Assembly (NCBI RefSeq): GCF_000612545.2
Contig: NZ_CP097800.1
Span: forward strand, 1,550,001-1,614,000
Direction of reading: 5' to 3'
Origin: Streptomyces sp. PCS3-D2
GTDB taxonomy: Bacteria > Actinomycetota > Actinomycetes > Streptomycetales > Streptomycetaceae
Length of the DNA: 64,000 nt
This document shows positions 34,091 to 42,938 of the stretch, one piece after another (the first letter of the stretch is position 1; every line of letters starts with the position of its first letter). The notes under the pieces were generated by a model. It was not told the DNA's origin. It saw only the letters and a list, made by a program, of their open reading frames with translations, and searched no databases. The position numbers and the translations under genes are program-made.

Positions 34091-35403
34091 GCGGGGTCCG
34101 GGTCCGGCTGCCGGACCGTTTCGGCGTCCGATCCGCCGGCCGGTGCACCGTTCGGCCCGCCGGCCGGCTCCGCGGGCGGCTCGCCGGCCGGTGCACCGTG
34201 CGTACGGGCGGCGGGCACGCGGGTGACGAGGGCGAGGGCCAGGCAGAGCGCGGCGGCTCCCACGGCCACGGCGAAGGCCCCGCTGGGGCCGTACCGCTCG
34301 GCGAGGCGCCCGGCGACGACCAGGGCCACGGCCTGCCCGGCGACCAGGCTGCTGGCGGCGAAGGCCATCGCGGTGGCGAGCCGGGCCGGTTCCACGGCGC
34401 GCTCGGTCAGCGCGAACGCGGTGATCAGGTGCGGTGCATAGGCGGCTCCGAGCACGGTGACGACCGCGTACAGCGGCCACAGGCCGTCGGTGACCAGCAG
34501 AGGCGCCGAGAACACCAGGGCGGCGCCGGTCGCCACCCGCCAGCGCAGCCGCAGGCCGAAGCGGGCGGGCAGCGCGCCGAGTGCGAGGCCGACGGCGGCG
34601 CTGACGATGCCCATCGCCGCGTAGACGACGGCGGCCTGGTCCGGAACTCCGAGACGGATGGTGAGCGCGGTGATGCCGGCCTGGCACGCACCGAACATCA
34701 CGCCCTGGAGAGCGAGGGAGCCCCGTACGGCATGGACCACGGCGGGCGGCCGGCGCCGCCCTCCCGTGCGCCGTTCCCGCGCCGGGGAGCCGGCGGTGGC
34801 GGCGGCGGTCGGGTGCAGGGCGAAGGCGCTGCCGAAGACGGCGACGAGGCAGGCCGCGCCCGCCAGGGCGAAGGCCGGATGGGCGACCAGGGAGGCGAGT
34901 CCGACCAGGGCGGGTCCGAAGACGAAGGAGACCTCGTCCAGGGTGCCTTCGAGTGCGTGCACGGCGCCCGTGACGCCCTCGTCCGCCTGGGCGCTGCGGG
35001 CCAGGGCGACGGAACGGGTCCGGGCCAGGGGCCCGATCAGCGGCACGGAGGCCCCGGTGAGGGCGCCGACCGCGGCGAGCGGGAGGGTGGCGAGATGGGT
35101 GAGCGCACCGGCCACCAGGGCGGCGGTGGCGGCGGCGTTGACCGCGGCGGCGGCGAGGACGACGCGCCGCTGTCCGTGCCGGTCGGCGAGTCGGCCGAGG
35201 ACGGGTCCGAAGAGGACCTGTCCGGTGGAGAGCGCACCTCCGACGATGCCCGCGGTGGCCAGGGAGCCGCTGGTCTGGGCGACCAGCAGGAAGCTTCCGA
35301 ACTGGGACATCGCGACGGGCAGGCGGGCGAGGAAAGAGACGAGCGGGAGCAGGGGCCCGGTCAGGGCGATGACACTTCGATAGGTGCTGACGGTTCCGAC
35401 CAC
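34075..35403 (-). CDS. MFS transporter
   Basis: A 442-residue major facilitator with 12 predicted helices. The loop 2-3 motif is present as GPVLGRLADRHGQRRVVLAAA (about 68-88), and a matching loop lies in the second half (PARFGLRLRWRV). Helices run from LPLVSFLARLPVAMSQFG to VGAAALCLALALVTRV, followed by a Pro/Gly-rich 50-residue tail. Substrate cannot be told; the set resembles drug-efflux-like MFS proteins of actinomycetes. It is antisense-oriented between glgX and treY. Confidence 0.88.
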
Positions 35404-35485
35404 TTGATCGACACTAACCCGACGCAGTCACTCGGATGCATTGGGTCATGGCACGGAATCCGGCAGGTTGGGTACGTACGTTCTC

Positions 35486-37780
35486 ATGAGCCAGCCGCAC
35501 CCGCCTCCCGCATCGGATTCCGATGTTCCGAAACCCGTTACCCCGACGTCGACGTACCGCCTCCAGCTGAGCCCGGAATTCACCTTCGCGGCCGCCGAGG
35601 CGGCCGTGCCGCACCTCGCCTCGCTCGGCGTGTCGCACCTGCACCTCTCCCCCGTCCTGGAGGCGGTGCCCGGGTCGGCCCACGGGTACGACGTCACCGA
35701 CCACTCGCGGGTACGGGCCGAGCTGGGCGGCGAGCCCGGCCTGCGGGCCCTGGCCCGCCGCGCCCGGGAGCACGGGCTCGGCCTGGTCCTCGACATCGTG
35801 CCGAACCACATGGCGGTGCCGACGCCGCTGCGGCTCAACCGGCCCCTGTGGGAGGTGCTGCGGGACGGGCCGGGCTCGCCCTACGCCCGCTGGTTCGACA
35901 TCGACTGGGAGGCCGGCGGCGGGCAGGTGGTGCTCCCCCTGCTGGCCGGACCGGTGGACTCCCGCGACCTGCGGGTCGACGGCGGGACACTGCGTGACGG
36001 GGAACAGGAGTTCCCGCTGCGGGCCGGGACGGAGGGCCTGGCGCTGCCGGAGCTGCTGGCCGCTCAGTGGTACCGGCCGACCTGGTGGCGGGAGACCTCG
36101 ACCACGCTCAACTACCGCCGGTTCTTCACGATCTCGGAGCTGATCGGGGTCCGGGTGGAGGATCCGGAGGTGTTCACCGCCACCCACGCGAAGGTCCTGG
36201 AGCTGGTCCGGGACGGGGTCGCGCAGGGGCTGCGGATCGACCACGTGGACGGGCTGGCCCACCCCGAGGAGTACCTGGGCCGGCTGCGGGCCGCTGTCGG
36301 CGACGACTGCTGGGTGGTGGTCGAGAAGATCTTGGCCCGCCACGAGCGTCTGCCGGCCGGCTGGCCGGTGGCGGGCACCACCGGCTACGACGCGCTGCAC
36401 CGGGTCGACGGGGTGTTCACCGACCCGGGGGGTGCCGCCGAACTGGCCGCCCGCTACGGGCGGTCCACCGGTCTTCCCCCGTGGCCGCAGACCGCCCGGG
36501 CCTGTGCGCGGGAGGTGCTGACCGGCGACCTCGCCGCCGAGCTGAGGACCCTGGAGCGCCGGGCCGGGTCGGAACTCGCCCCGGCCGTACGCGAGTTGCT
36601 GATCGCCTTCCCCGTCTACCGGCCCTATCCAGGCGAGTGCGAGCTGCCGGCGCAAGCGGTGGAGCCGGCGGCCGAGCTGGCCGGTCCGGCCGCGGTGGCC
36701 GGCGTACGGGAGCTGCTGCTACGGGACCCGGCCTTCGCCGCCCGGTTCGCCCAGACCTCGGCAGCCCTGCGCGCCAAGTCCCTGGAGGACCGGGCCTTCT
36801 ACCGGTACGCGCCGCTGCTGTCGGCCACCGAGGTGGGCGGGGAGCCCGGGTGTCCGGCCGTGTCGCCCCAGGAGTTCCACGCGTACTGCGCCGTGCTGGC
36901 GCGGGACTGGCCGGACACGGGCACGGTGCTGTCCACGCACGACACCAAACGCAGCGCGGACGTCAGGGCCCGGATCTCGGCGCTGTCGCAGGCGCCGGAG
37001 CTGATGGGCGGGCCGGACCCGTCGCCGGACCCCCACCTGGCGTCGCCGGACCCCCACCTGGCGTGGGTGGCCCGCCAGACGGCTCTGGGGCTCGGCCGGG
37101 CGCCCGAGGCGGTACCGCGGCTGGCCGACGCGCTGCTCAAGGGGGCCCGCGAAGCAGCCCTGCACACCAGCTGGACCGATCGGAACGAGGAGTACGAGGC
37201 CGGCGTCCCCGAGTACGCCCGGGCCCCGCTGGACCTGCCGGCGCAGCTCGCGGAGGCGGCCCGCGCCAACCTGCTCGGCATGGCGCTGCTGCACCTGGCG
37301 ATGCCGGGGGTGCCGGAGGTCTACCAGGGCGCGGAGACCGAGTACCGGGCCCTGGTGGACCCGGACAACCGGCGGCCGGCGCGCTTCCCCCGCGATGCGC
37401 TGGCACGGCTGGACGCGGGGGCCGCCCCGCAGGCCCCGGCCGAGGAGAAACTGGCCCTCACGGCAGCGCTGCTGCGGCTGCGCCGGGACCGGCCGGACCT
37501 CTTCCGCGGCTACGCGCCCGTCACGGCCGGTGGCCCGGCGGCCGACCACCTGGTGGCCTTCACCCGCGCCCCGGGTCTGCTGGTGGCGGCCACCCGGCTG
37601 TCACACCGGCTCGCGGCCTCGGGCGGCTGGCGCGACACCCGGCTGGACCTGCCGCCCGGCAGGTGGACGCCGGTCCTGCCGCCGCACGGCGAAGCGAACT
37701 CCCCCGTACTGCACGGCAGTACGATCGAGGTGTCCGCGCTGCTGTCCGATCGTCCGGTGGGCGTCTGGCTCCGCCTCTGA
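35486..37780 (+). CDS. treY: Maltooligosyl trehalose synthase
   Basis: A 764-residue GH13 enzyme that turns the reducing end of maltodextrins into a trehalosyl unit. It opens TPTSTYRLQLSPEFTFAAAEAAVPHLASLGVSHLHLSPV, the TreY signature, then GYDVTDHSRV, LVLDIVPNHMAV, the nucleophile region GLRIDHVDGLAHPEEYL, and VVVEKILARHERLP with the acid/base Glu, and TTGYD. The FSTHDTKRSADVRARI-like VLSTHDTKRS and the end (RWTPVLPP...VGVWLRL) complete the family length. A duplicated 21-bp block encodes a PDPHLAS repeat. No good ribosome site precedes ATG 35486. Works with TreZ, encoded 7 kb downstream. Confidence 0.94.
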   Translation: MSQPHPPPASDSDVPKPVTPTSTYRLQLSPEFTFAAAEAAVPHLASLGVSHLHLSPVLEAVPGSAHGYDVTDHSRVRAELGGEPGLRALARRAREHGLGLVLDIVPNHMAVPTPLRLNRPLWEVLRDGPGSPYARWFDIDWEAGGGQVVLPLLAGPVDSRDLRVDGGTLRDGEQEFPLRAGTEGLALPELLAAQWYRPTWWRETSTTLNYRRFFTISELIGVRVEDPEVFTATHAKVLELVRDGVAQGLRIDHVDGLAHPEEYLGRLRAAVGDDCWVVVEKILARHERLPAGWPVAGTTGYDALHRVDGVFTDPGGAAELAARYGRSTGLPPWPQTARACAREVLTGDLAAELRTLERRAGSELAPAVRELLIAFPVYRPYPGECELPAQAVEPAAELAGPAAVAGVRELLLRDPAFAARFAQTSAALRAKSLEDRAFYRYAPLLSATEVGGEPGCPAVSPQEFHAYCAVLARDWPDTGTVLSTHDTKRSADVRARISALSQAPELMGGPDPSPDPHLASPDPHLAWVARQTALGLGRAPEAVPRLADALLKGAREAALHTSWTDRNEEYEAGVPEYARAPLDLPAQLAEAARANLLGMALLHLAMPGVPEVYQGAETEYRALVDPDNRRPARFPRDALARLDAGAAPQAPAEEKLALTAALLRLRRDRPDLFRGYAPVTAGGPAADHLVAFTRAPGLLVAATRLSHRLAASGGWRDTRLDLPPGRWTPVLPPHGEANSPVLHGSTIEVSALLSDRPVGVWLRL
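37022..37063. repeat. Exact 21-bp tandem duplication inside treY
   Basis: The 21 bases at 37022-37042 are repeated exactly at 37043-37063, adding a seven-residue SPDPHLA repeat to the protein without a frameshift. The stretch lies in a loop before the WVARQTALGLG helix. Confidence 0.9.
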
Positions 37781-37782
37781 AC

Positions 37783-37811
37783 CCCTGCGGCGCCGCCCGG
37801 CGCCCGCAGGG
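37783..37811 (+). terminator. Hairpin after treY
   Basis: CCCTGCGG (37783-37790) pairs with CCGCAGGG (37804-37811), and an inner CGCC/GGCG continues the stem with one bulge. It begins 3 nt after the treY stop. Confidence 0.6.
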
Positions 37812-38195
37812 CCGCCTGGTATCCGTGCCGCACGGCCCGCCACGGCCACGGACCGGACGAACAGGCCCCGGATCGCTCCTGGAGCCGTTTCCGGAGGATG
37901 CGGCGGCGGCCGCGGGCCGAACGCTGTCGAGGAGGGGCCGGAAGAGGTCCTCGAAGGCTGCGCCGAGGGTGACGACGGGCACGGAGCGGGGTCGCCTTGC
38001 CGGGCGTGCACGCGCACCCGCCCCTCTCGCAGGCGGTCGGCGATGCCTTCCTGAGCCCGGCGGGCCACGGACTGCGCCCGCACAGGAGCGCGGTGCCCCG
38101 CCGGGCATGCCCGTGCAGCCGCTGGGCCAGGGGTTTCCCGGGGAGTCCGGGCAACTGCGGGGCCCGCACAGCAGTAGGCGGCGGGCGTGGCGGGC
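37812..38195 (-). other. Gap between treY and the peptidase gene; possible decayed minus-strand gene
   Basis: No intact gene is convincing. On the minus strand, one frame reads protein-like from about 38190 to 37990 (ARRAQEGIADRLREGRVRV) and another from about 37985 to 37870 (PVVTLGAAFEDLFRPLL). The two would join if one frameshift occurred near 37985. I do not recognise the product. Alternatively it is non-coding high-GC sequence. Confidence 0.3.
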
Positions 38196-39608
38196 ATGGC
38201 ATCCCTTGTGACTCTCCTCCGTGACATGTGCTACCCCACACCGCATGAACTCGGGCTGGCCGCCCGCGCTCTGGCGGACGAACACCCCGGCGAGGTCCGG
38301 CTCCGCCAGGCCGGCACCTCGCGGGCCGGACGGCCGATCTGGGTGCTGTCCGTCGCGGCGACGGTTCGGGCCACCGCGGACGGCGGCCCGAGCGGCACCG
38401 CGGGCCGTGCCGCCCCTGACCTCCCGGCCGGCACGGACGGCCCCGGCCCGCTCGGCCCGCCGCGAGGGGACGCCCGCGACGTCCTCGTCGTCGCCGGAGC
38501 GCACGCCAACGAGCCCGTCGGCGGCGCCACGGCACTCTCACTCGCCCACCGGGTCCTGCGCGACCCCGCGCCGCGGGCGGGCTGCGGCTGGCACTTCCTG
38601 CTCTGCGCCGACCCGGACGGCGCGGACCTGCACCGCACGCCCCGCCCGTACTCGCTGCTGGACTACCACCGGCACTTCTTCCGACCGCCCGGACCCGAAC
38701 AGCCCGAGTGGGCGCCGTCCCTCCTGCCCGGAGACCGGCTGCCGCCGGAGACCCTGGCGCTGCTGGCGCTCATCGACGAACTGCGGCCGGTCTTGCAGGT
38801 CTCCCTGCACGCCACCGACCTCGGCGGCTCCTGGGTGCAGCTCACCCGGGACATACCCGGCCTCGCGGAGCCGTTCGGCAAGTCGGCCGCGGAGCTGCAC
38901 ATCCCGGTGGAGAACGGGGCCTCGGACGCCGCCGGCTGGCCCTCCCCCGGGCCCGGGATCTTCGTGATCCCGGAGCCGGGGAGCGAGGCCGCCGGGGCGT
39001 TCCACCCGGAGGACACCCGGCTGAGCACCTGGTATCACGCGCACCTGTACGGCGGCACCACCGCGATCGTCGAAGTCCCCATGTGGGCCTCCGACCTGGT
39101 GGACGATCCGACGCCGCATCCCGACCCGCGCCGCGCCCTGCGGATGCTGGCCGGGCGGCTCACGGCGGACGCCGCGCTCGTCGGCGCCACCCGCGAGCGG
39201 ACTCGGGGCCGGGACCGGCAGGGACCGGGCGGGCCCGGGGACCCGGCCGCGGCCCCGCTGCTGCGCGCGGTGGACTGGACGCTCGCGCTGGTCCCCCGGA
39301 TCACCCGCGAATGGACCGGCCCCGGCGCACCCGCCGAGGCAACGGCGGCGTACATCGCCAGCATCGACGCCTTCGGGCGGCGGCTGTCGCTGCGTGCGGC
39401 CGCGATGCTGCTCCGGGTCCTGCGCGCCGAGGGGCATCCGGCGGCCCCCGGGCTGGAGCGGCTGGTCACCGAGTGGTGCGAGGAGTTCGCGGCCCGGTTC
39501 GGGGCCCGCTGGATCCCGGTGGCCACCCAGGTGGAACACCAGTCCCGCACCGTTCTGGCCGCCTACGACAAGCTCGTGGCGGCGCGGCGCCCCACGGGCG
39601 GGCTGTAG
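38196..39608 (+). CDS. M14-family zinc carboxypeptidase-like metallopeptidase
   Basis: A 470-residue protein. The M14 zinc motif HxxE is VVAGAHANEPVGGA (about 102-105), the third ligand His lies in LQVSLHATDLGGSW, and the catalytic Glu is probably in TTAIVEVPMWASDL (about 295). There is no signal peptide, so it is probably cytoplasmic, unlike secreted digestive carboxypeptidases. The C-terminal 150 residues are helical and family-specific. The start is uncertain among GTG 38187, ATG 38196 and GTG 38208; none has a good ribosome site. It follows treY on the same strand after a hairpin and a 400-bp gap. Confidence 0.78.
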   Translation: MASLVTLLRDMCYPTPHELGLAARALADEHPGEVRLRQAGTSRAGRPIWVLSVAATVRATADGGPSGTAGRAAPDLPAGTDGPGPLGPPRGDARDVLVVAGAHANEPVGGATALSLAHRVLRDPAPRAGCGWHFLLCADPDGADLHRTPRPYSLLDYHRHFFRPPGPEQPEWAPSLLPGDRLPPETLALLALIDELRPVLQVSLHATDLGGSWVQLTRDIPGLAEPFGKSAAELHIPVENGASDAAGWPSPGPGIFVIPEPGSEAAGAFHPEDTRLSTWYHAHLYGGTTAIVEVPMWASDLVDDPTPHPDPRRALRMLAGRLTADAALVGATRERTRGRDRQGPGGPGDPAAAPLLRAVDWTLALVPRITREWTGPGAPAEATAAYIASIDAFGRRLSLRAAAMLLRVLRAEGHPAAPGLERLVTEWCEEFAARFGARWIPVATQVEHQSRTVLAAYDKLVAARRPTGGL

Positions 39609-39759
39609 CGGGGCCGGGGGTTCGGGGCGGCGCCGACCGCCCCGATCGCCTTGTCGGTCCCGACTCCCCGGCCCCGACCCCACCAGCCGCGCCCCCCTCC
39701 TGACCCGCCCCCGGGAAGCCGGCATCCTCACCCGCGCCTCCTGGCCGACGTCCGGGGGC

Positions 39760-40155
39760 TCAGCGGCCGGGTCGGAGGGAGGCCAGCGCGGCGTCGAGGC
39801 GGCGGGTGGCCTCCTCGGCAACGCCTTCCAGGGCGGGCAGTCCGGTCAGGGTGGACATGACCGCGGGATCCAGGGCCTGAACGACGGTGCGGTCGCCGTC
39901 GGCGCGGACGACGACGTTGCAGGGCAGCAGGAGCCCGATGGTGCGGTCGGCGTCCAGGGCCTGCCGGGCCAGCGGCGGGTTGCAGGCGCCCAGGATCAGG
40001 TAGTCCTCCATTGCGTGGCCGAGCTTGGCCCTCAGGGTGGCGGTGACGTCGATCTCGGTGAGGATGCCGAAGCCCTGAGCGGCCAGGGCCTCGCGGACGG
40101 CGGCGACGGTGTCGGCGAAGCCGGCGTCGAGGTGGACGGTGCGGTCATAGCGCAT
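39760..40155 (-). CDS. DUF302 protein of the persulfide module
   Basis: A 131-residue DUF302 domain protein: GFADTVAAVREALAAQGFGILTEIDVTATLRAKLG, followed by YLILGACNPPLARQALDADRTIGLLLPCNVVVRADGDRTVVQALDP. The CNPP and LLLPCNVVV cysteines are family hallmarks. Structural studies place DUF302 among small alpha/beta proteins; its reaction is unknown, but it recurs next to sulfide and persulfide genes. It is transcribed away from the CstB-like gene, with two C5G5 palindromes in the shared 164-bp promoter region, so the repressor probably controls it too. Confidence 0.85.
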   Translation of the reverse strand: MRYDRTVHLDAGFADTVAAVREALAAQGFGILTEIDVTATLRAKLGHAMEDYLILGACNPPLARQALDADRTIGLLLPCNVVVRADGDRTVVQALDPAVMSTLTGLPALEGVAEEATRRLDAALASLRPGR

Positions 40156-40245
40156 GGCGCCATCCCTTCACGTCGGGGTCGGGTACGGCGGCCGGAGACT
40201 GGTGGCCGCCGGGCGGGAGAGCGGGCGCCCCCACACCGTCAAAAA

Positions 40246-40259
40246 TACCCCCGGGGGTA
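40246..40259. promoter_or_regulatory. CstR-type operator, site 1
   Basis: TACCCCCGGGGGTA is a perfect 14-bp palindrome in the divergent DUF302/CstB promoter region. CsoR-family repressors bind T-A-C3-6-G3-6-T-A type palindromes. A -10-like TAGTCT at 40267-40272 for the CstB direction would put this site over the -35 region. Confidence 0.85.
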
Positions 40260-40279
40260 CCCGTGCTAGTCTCGATGCA

Positions 40280-40293
40280 TACCCCCGGGGGTA
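40280..40293. promoter_or_regulatory. CstR-type operator, site 2
   Basis: The same perfect palindrome TACCCCCGGGGGTA occurs again, 34 bp centre-to-centre from site 1 and 26 bp before the CstB start. It would overlap the transcription start or leader of the CstB-like gene. Confidence 0.85.
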
Positions 40294-40319
40294 AAAGAGC
40301 AGCCGAAAGGAGCAACCGC

Positions 40320-41687
40320 GTGTTCTTCATCGACACCATCGAGACCGAGGGCCTGGGAAACCGCAGCTATCTCGCCGGCGGCGGCACGACCGCCGTCGTG
40401 GTCGACCCGCCGCGCGACATCGACCGGGTCCTCTCGGCGGCAGCCCTGCGCGGCGTGCGGATCTCCCACGTGGTGGAGACCCACGTCCACAACGACTACG
40501 TCACCGGCGGCCTGGACCTGGCCCGCCTGACCGGCGCCGCCTACCTGGTGCCGGCCGCCGCCCGCGTCTCCTTCGCCCGCACCCCGGTCGCGGACGGCGA
40601 CACCGTCGGCGTCGACGACGGCATCACGCTGCGGGCGCTGGCCACCCCCGGCCACACCCCCCACCACACCTCCTACGTCCTCCAGGAGGACGGGCGGATC
40701 GCGGCGGTCTTCACCGGCGGTTCGCTGCTGATCGGCTCGGTGGGCCGCCCCGACCTGGTCGAACCGCGCCTGACCGCACAGCTGGCCCGCGCCCAGCACG
40801 CCTCGGCGCACCGCCTGGCCGCCGAGCTCCCCGACGAGACGCCGGTGCTGCCCACCCACGGGTTCGGCAGCTTCTGCTCCTCCTCCCAGGCCGAGGGCGA
40901 CGCCACCACCATCGGCAAGGAGAAGACCGCCAACGACGCCCTGGTCAAGGACGTCGACTCCTTCGTCGCCGGCCTGCTGGCCGGCCTGGACGACGTACCC
41001 GCCTACTACGCGCACATGGGTCCGACCAACGCCGCCGGCCCCACCCCGGTCGACCTCGCCGCTCCGCCCCTGACCGACGCCGCCGACATCGCAGCCCGCC
41101 TGGCCGCCGGGGAATGGGTCGTCGACCTGCGCAACCGCATCGCGTTCGCCGCCGGGCACGTCGCGGGCTCGTTCAATTTCGAGGCCGACGGGAAGATCGC
41201 CACCTACCTGGCCTGGATGATCCCCTGGGGCAAGCCCGTCACCCTGCTCGCCGACTCACCCGCCCAGCTCGCCGCCGCCCAGCGCGAACTGGTCCGCGTC
41301 GGCATCGACCGCCCCGCAGCCGCGGCCACCGGGACCCCCGCCGACTGGATACCCGAAGGCCACACCCCCCGCGCCTTCCCCCGCGCCACCTTCGCCGACC
41401 TCGCCGAGCAGACACCCGGCACCGTGGTCCTCGACGTGCGCCGCGACTCCGAGCGCGCCGCGGCGTTCATCACCGGATCCACCCACATCCCGGTCCACGA
41501 CCTCCACCGCCGCCTGGCCGACGTCCCGGCAGGGACCGTTTGGGTCCACTGCGCCGGAGGCATGCGCGCGGGCATCGCCGCCTCCCTCCTGGACGCGGCC
41601 GGACGCGATGTCGTCGCCGTCGACGACTCCTTCGACGCCGCGGCGCGAGCCGGCCTGCCCCTCACCAGCGGCGGCCACACCCCCTGA
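40320..41687 (+). CDS. cstB: CstB-like persulfide dioxygenase fused to pseudo-rhodanese and rhodanese
   Basis: A 455-residue three-part protein. GTG 40320 follows GAAAGGAGC. Residues 1-245 form a metallo-beta-lactamase-fold persulfide dioxygenase with ligands H55, H57 and D59 (ETHVHNDYVTGG), GHTPHHTSY and THGFGSFC. Residues about 255-345 resemble a rhodanese (WVVDLRNRIAFAAGHVAGSFNF) but have LLADSPAQ where the active Cys loop should be, so this is a pseudo-domain. Residues about 355-455 are an active-looking rhodanese with Cys411 (VHCAGGMRAG). This is the order of staphylococcal CstB, which oxidises persulfides and passes sulfane sulfur to sulfite to form thiosulfate. The role here is inferred from that match and from the CstR operators. 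Confidence 0.9.
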   Translation: MFFIDTIETEGLGNRSYLAGGGTTAVVVDPPRDIDRVLSAAALRGVRISHVVETHVHNDYVTGGLDLARLTGAAYLVPAAARVSFARTPVADGDTVGVDDGITLRALATPGHTPHHTSYVLQEDGRIAAVFTGGSLLIGSVGRPDLVEPRLTAQLARAQHASAHRLAAELPDETPVLPTHGFGSFCSSSQAEGDATTIGKEKTANDALVKDVDSFVAGLLAGLDDVPAYYAHMGPTNAAGPTPVDLAAPPLTDAADIAARLAAGEWVVDLRNRIAFAAGHVAGSFNFEADGKIATYLAWMIPWGKPVTLLADSPAQLAAAQRELVRVGIDRPAAAATGTPADWIPEGHTPRAFPRATFADLAEQTPGTVVLDVRRDSERAAAFITGSTHIPVHDLHRRLADVPAGTVWVHCAGGMRAGIAASLLDAAGRDVVAVDDSFDAAARAGLPLTSGGHTP

Positions 41688-41700
41688 TCCCAGCCCCCGA

Positions 41701-41720
41701 CCCCACCCCACCCCACCCCA
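41701..41720. repeat. (CCCCA)4 simple repeat
   Basis: Four exact CCCCA units lie in the 53-bp gap between the CstB-like and rhodanese genes, just before the AAGGAAGG ribosome site. Copy-number change could alter the spacing between the two genes. Confidence 0.85.
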
Positions 41721-41740
41721 CCGACCCGGAAGGAAGGCGC

Positions 41741-42115
41741 ATGATCTCCTTCTTCCGCCGCGGCGCCGCCCGCGGCAGCGCCCGCGTCACCCCCACCCAG
41801 GCCCACCAGCGCACCACCGACGGACACGCCGTGCTCCTCGACGTGCGCGAACAGGTCGAGTGGAACGCCGGACACGCCCCCGGCGCCGTCCACGCCCCGC
41901 TCTCCCGCCTCCTGGCCGGCGCCGCCCTGCCCGCCGCCGCCGAGAACCGGCCGCTGGTGGTGATCTGCCGCTCCGGACACCGCTCCCAGCAGGCCGCCGA
42001 ACTCCTGACCGACCGCGGCGCCCAGGCCGTCGACGTCAAGGGCGGCATGAACGCCTGGGCCTCGGCCGGACTCCCGGTCGTCGACGCACGCGGAAGCAGC
42101 GGCCGGACGGCGTGA
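41741..42115 (+). CDS. Single-domain rhodanese sulfurtransferase
   Basis: A 124-residue rhodanese. After a short basic start, the fold runs TPTQAHQRTTDGHAVLLDVREQVEWNAGHAPGAVHAPLSR, with the catalytic Cys76 in VVICRSGHRSQQAA, a six-residue active-site loop. Residues about 95-110 give the usual DVKGGMNAWASAGLPV end. It carries sulfane sulfur, probably between persulfides and CstB or acceptors such as thioredoxin. GGAAGG lies before ATG 41741. Its stop overlaps the exporter start (GTGA). Confidence 0.92.
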   Translation: MISFFRRGAARGSARVTPTQAHQRTTDGHAVLLDVREQVEWNAGHAPGAVHAPLSRLLAGAALPAAAENRPLVVICRSGHRSQQAAELLTDRGAQAVDVKGGMNAWASAGLPVVDARGSSGRTA

Positions 42116-42858
42116 GCACGCTCCTCCTCGCCCTCGCCGCCGGAGCCGTCATAGGACTGGCCCTCGGGGCACTCGGCGGCGGTGGCAGCGTGCTGGCCGT
42201 CCCCGCCCTGATCTACCTCCTCGGCTTCACCCCGGCCGCCGCGACCACCGCTTCCCTCGTCATCGTCACCGCCACCTCCGCCACCGCCCTGTACACCCAC
42301 GCCACGTCCGGCAACGTCCGCTGGAGGACCGGTGCCCTGTTCGCCGCCGCCGGCATCCCACCCGCCATCGCCACCGCCACCCTCTCCGCCCGCGTCCCCG
42401 AAGCGGTACTGACGGCCGCGTTCGCCGTGATCGCAGCCCTCGCCGCCCTCGCCATGTTCAGACCCCCGGCCACCGAGCGGCAGCCCCGGCCCGCACGGCC
42501 CGCACGGGCCGCGGGAGCGGGCGCCGGACTCGGCGCGGCCACCGGCTTCCTCGGCGTCGGCGGCGGCTTCCTCGCCGTCCCCGCCCTCGTCTCCGTCCTC
42601 GGACTGCGCATGCGCACCGCGGTCGGCACCAGTCTCCTGATCATCACCGTCAACTCGCTCGCCGCGCTCACCGCCCGGGCCGGCACCCACACCCCGCTGC
42701 ACTGGGCAGTCATCGCCCCCTTCACGGGCGCGGCGATCCTCGGCGCCTGGGACGGCAAACGCCTCGCATCGAAGATCTCCGGCCCCGCCCTGCAGCGGAC
42801 CTTCGCGGCCGTCCTGCTGGCCGTCGCCGCCCTCATGCTCGCCGACGCCCTCCGCTGA
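42112..42858 (+). CDS. TauE/SafE (TSUP) sulfur-oxyanion exporter
   Basis: A 248-residue membrane protein with about eight helices in two similar halves. Each half has the TSUP Gly-rich motif: first LGALGGGGSVLAVPALIYLLG (about 22-42) and again ATGFLGVGGGFLAVPALVSVLG (about 142-163). Members export sulfite, sulfoacetate or thiosulfate. In this operon it would remove sulfite or thiosulfate made by the CstB-like enzyme. Translationally coupled to the rhodanese gene. Confidence 0.9.
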   Translation: MSTLLLALAAGAVIGLALGALGGGGSVLAVPALIYLLGFTPAAATTASLVIVTATSATALYTHATSGNVRWRTGALFAAAGIPPAIATATLSARVPEAVLTAAFAVIAALAALAMFRPPATERQPRPARPARAAGAGAGLGAATGFLGVGGGFLAVPALVSVLGLRMRTAVGTSLLIITVNSLAALTARAGTHTPLHWAVIAPFTGAAILGAWDGKRLASKISGPALQRTFAAVLLAVAALMLADALR

Positions 42859-42938
42859 CCGCACCGGGGCTCGACCCTCCGACCGCACCACGCCCCCCAT
42901 GTCCCCCGACCCCCCACACAAGGACGGAACACCGCACC

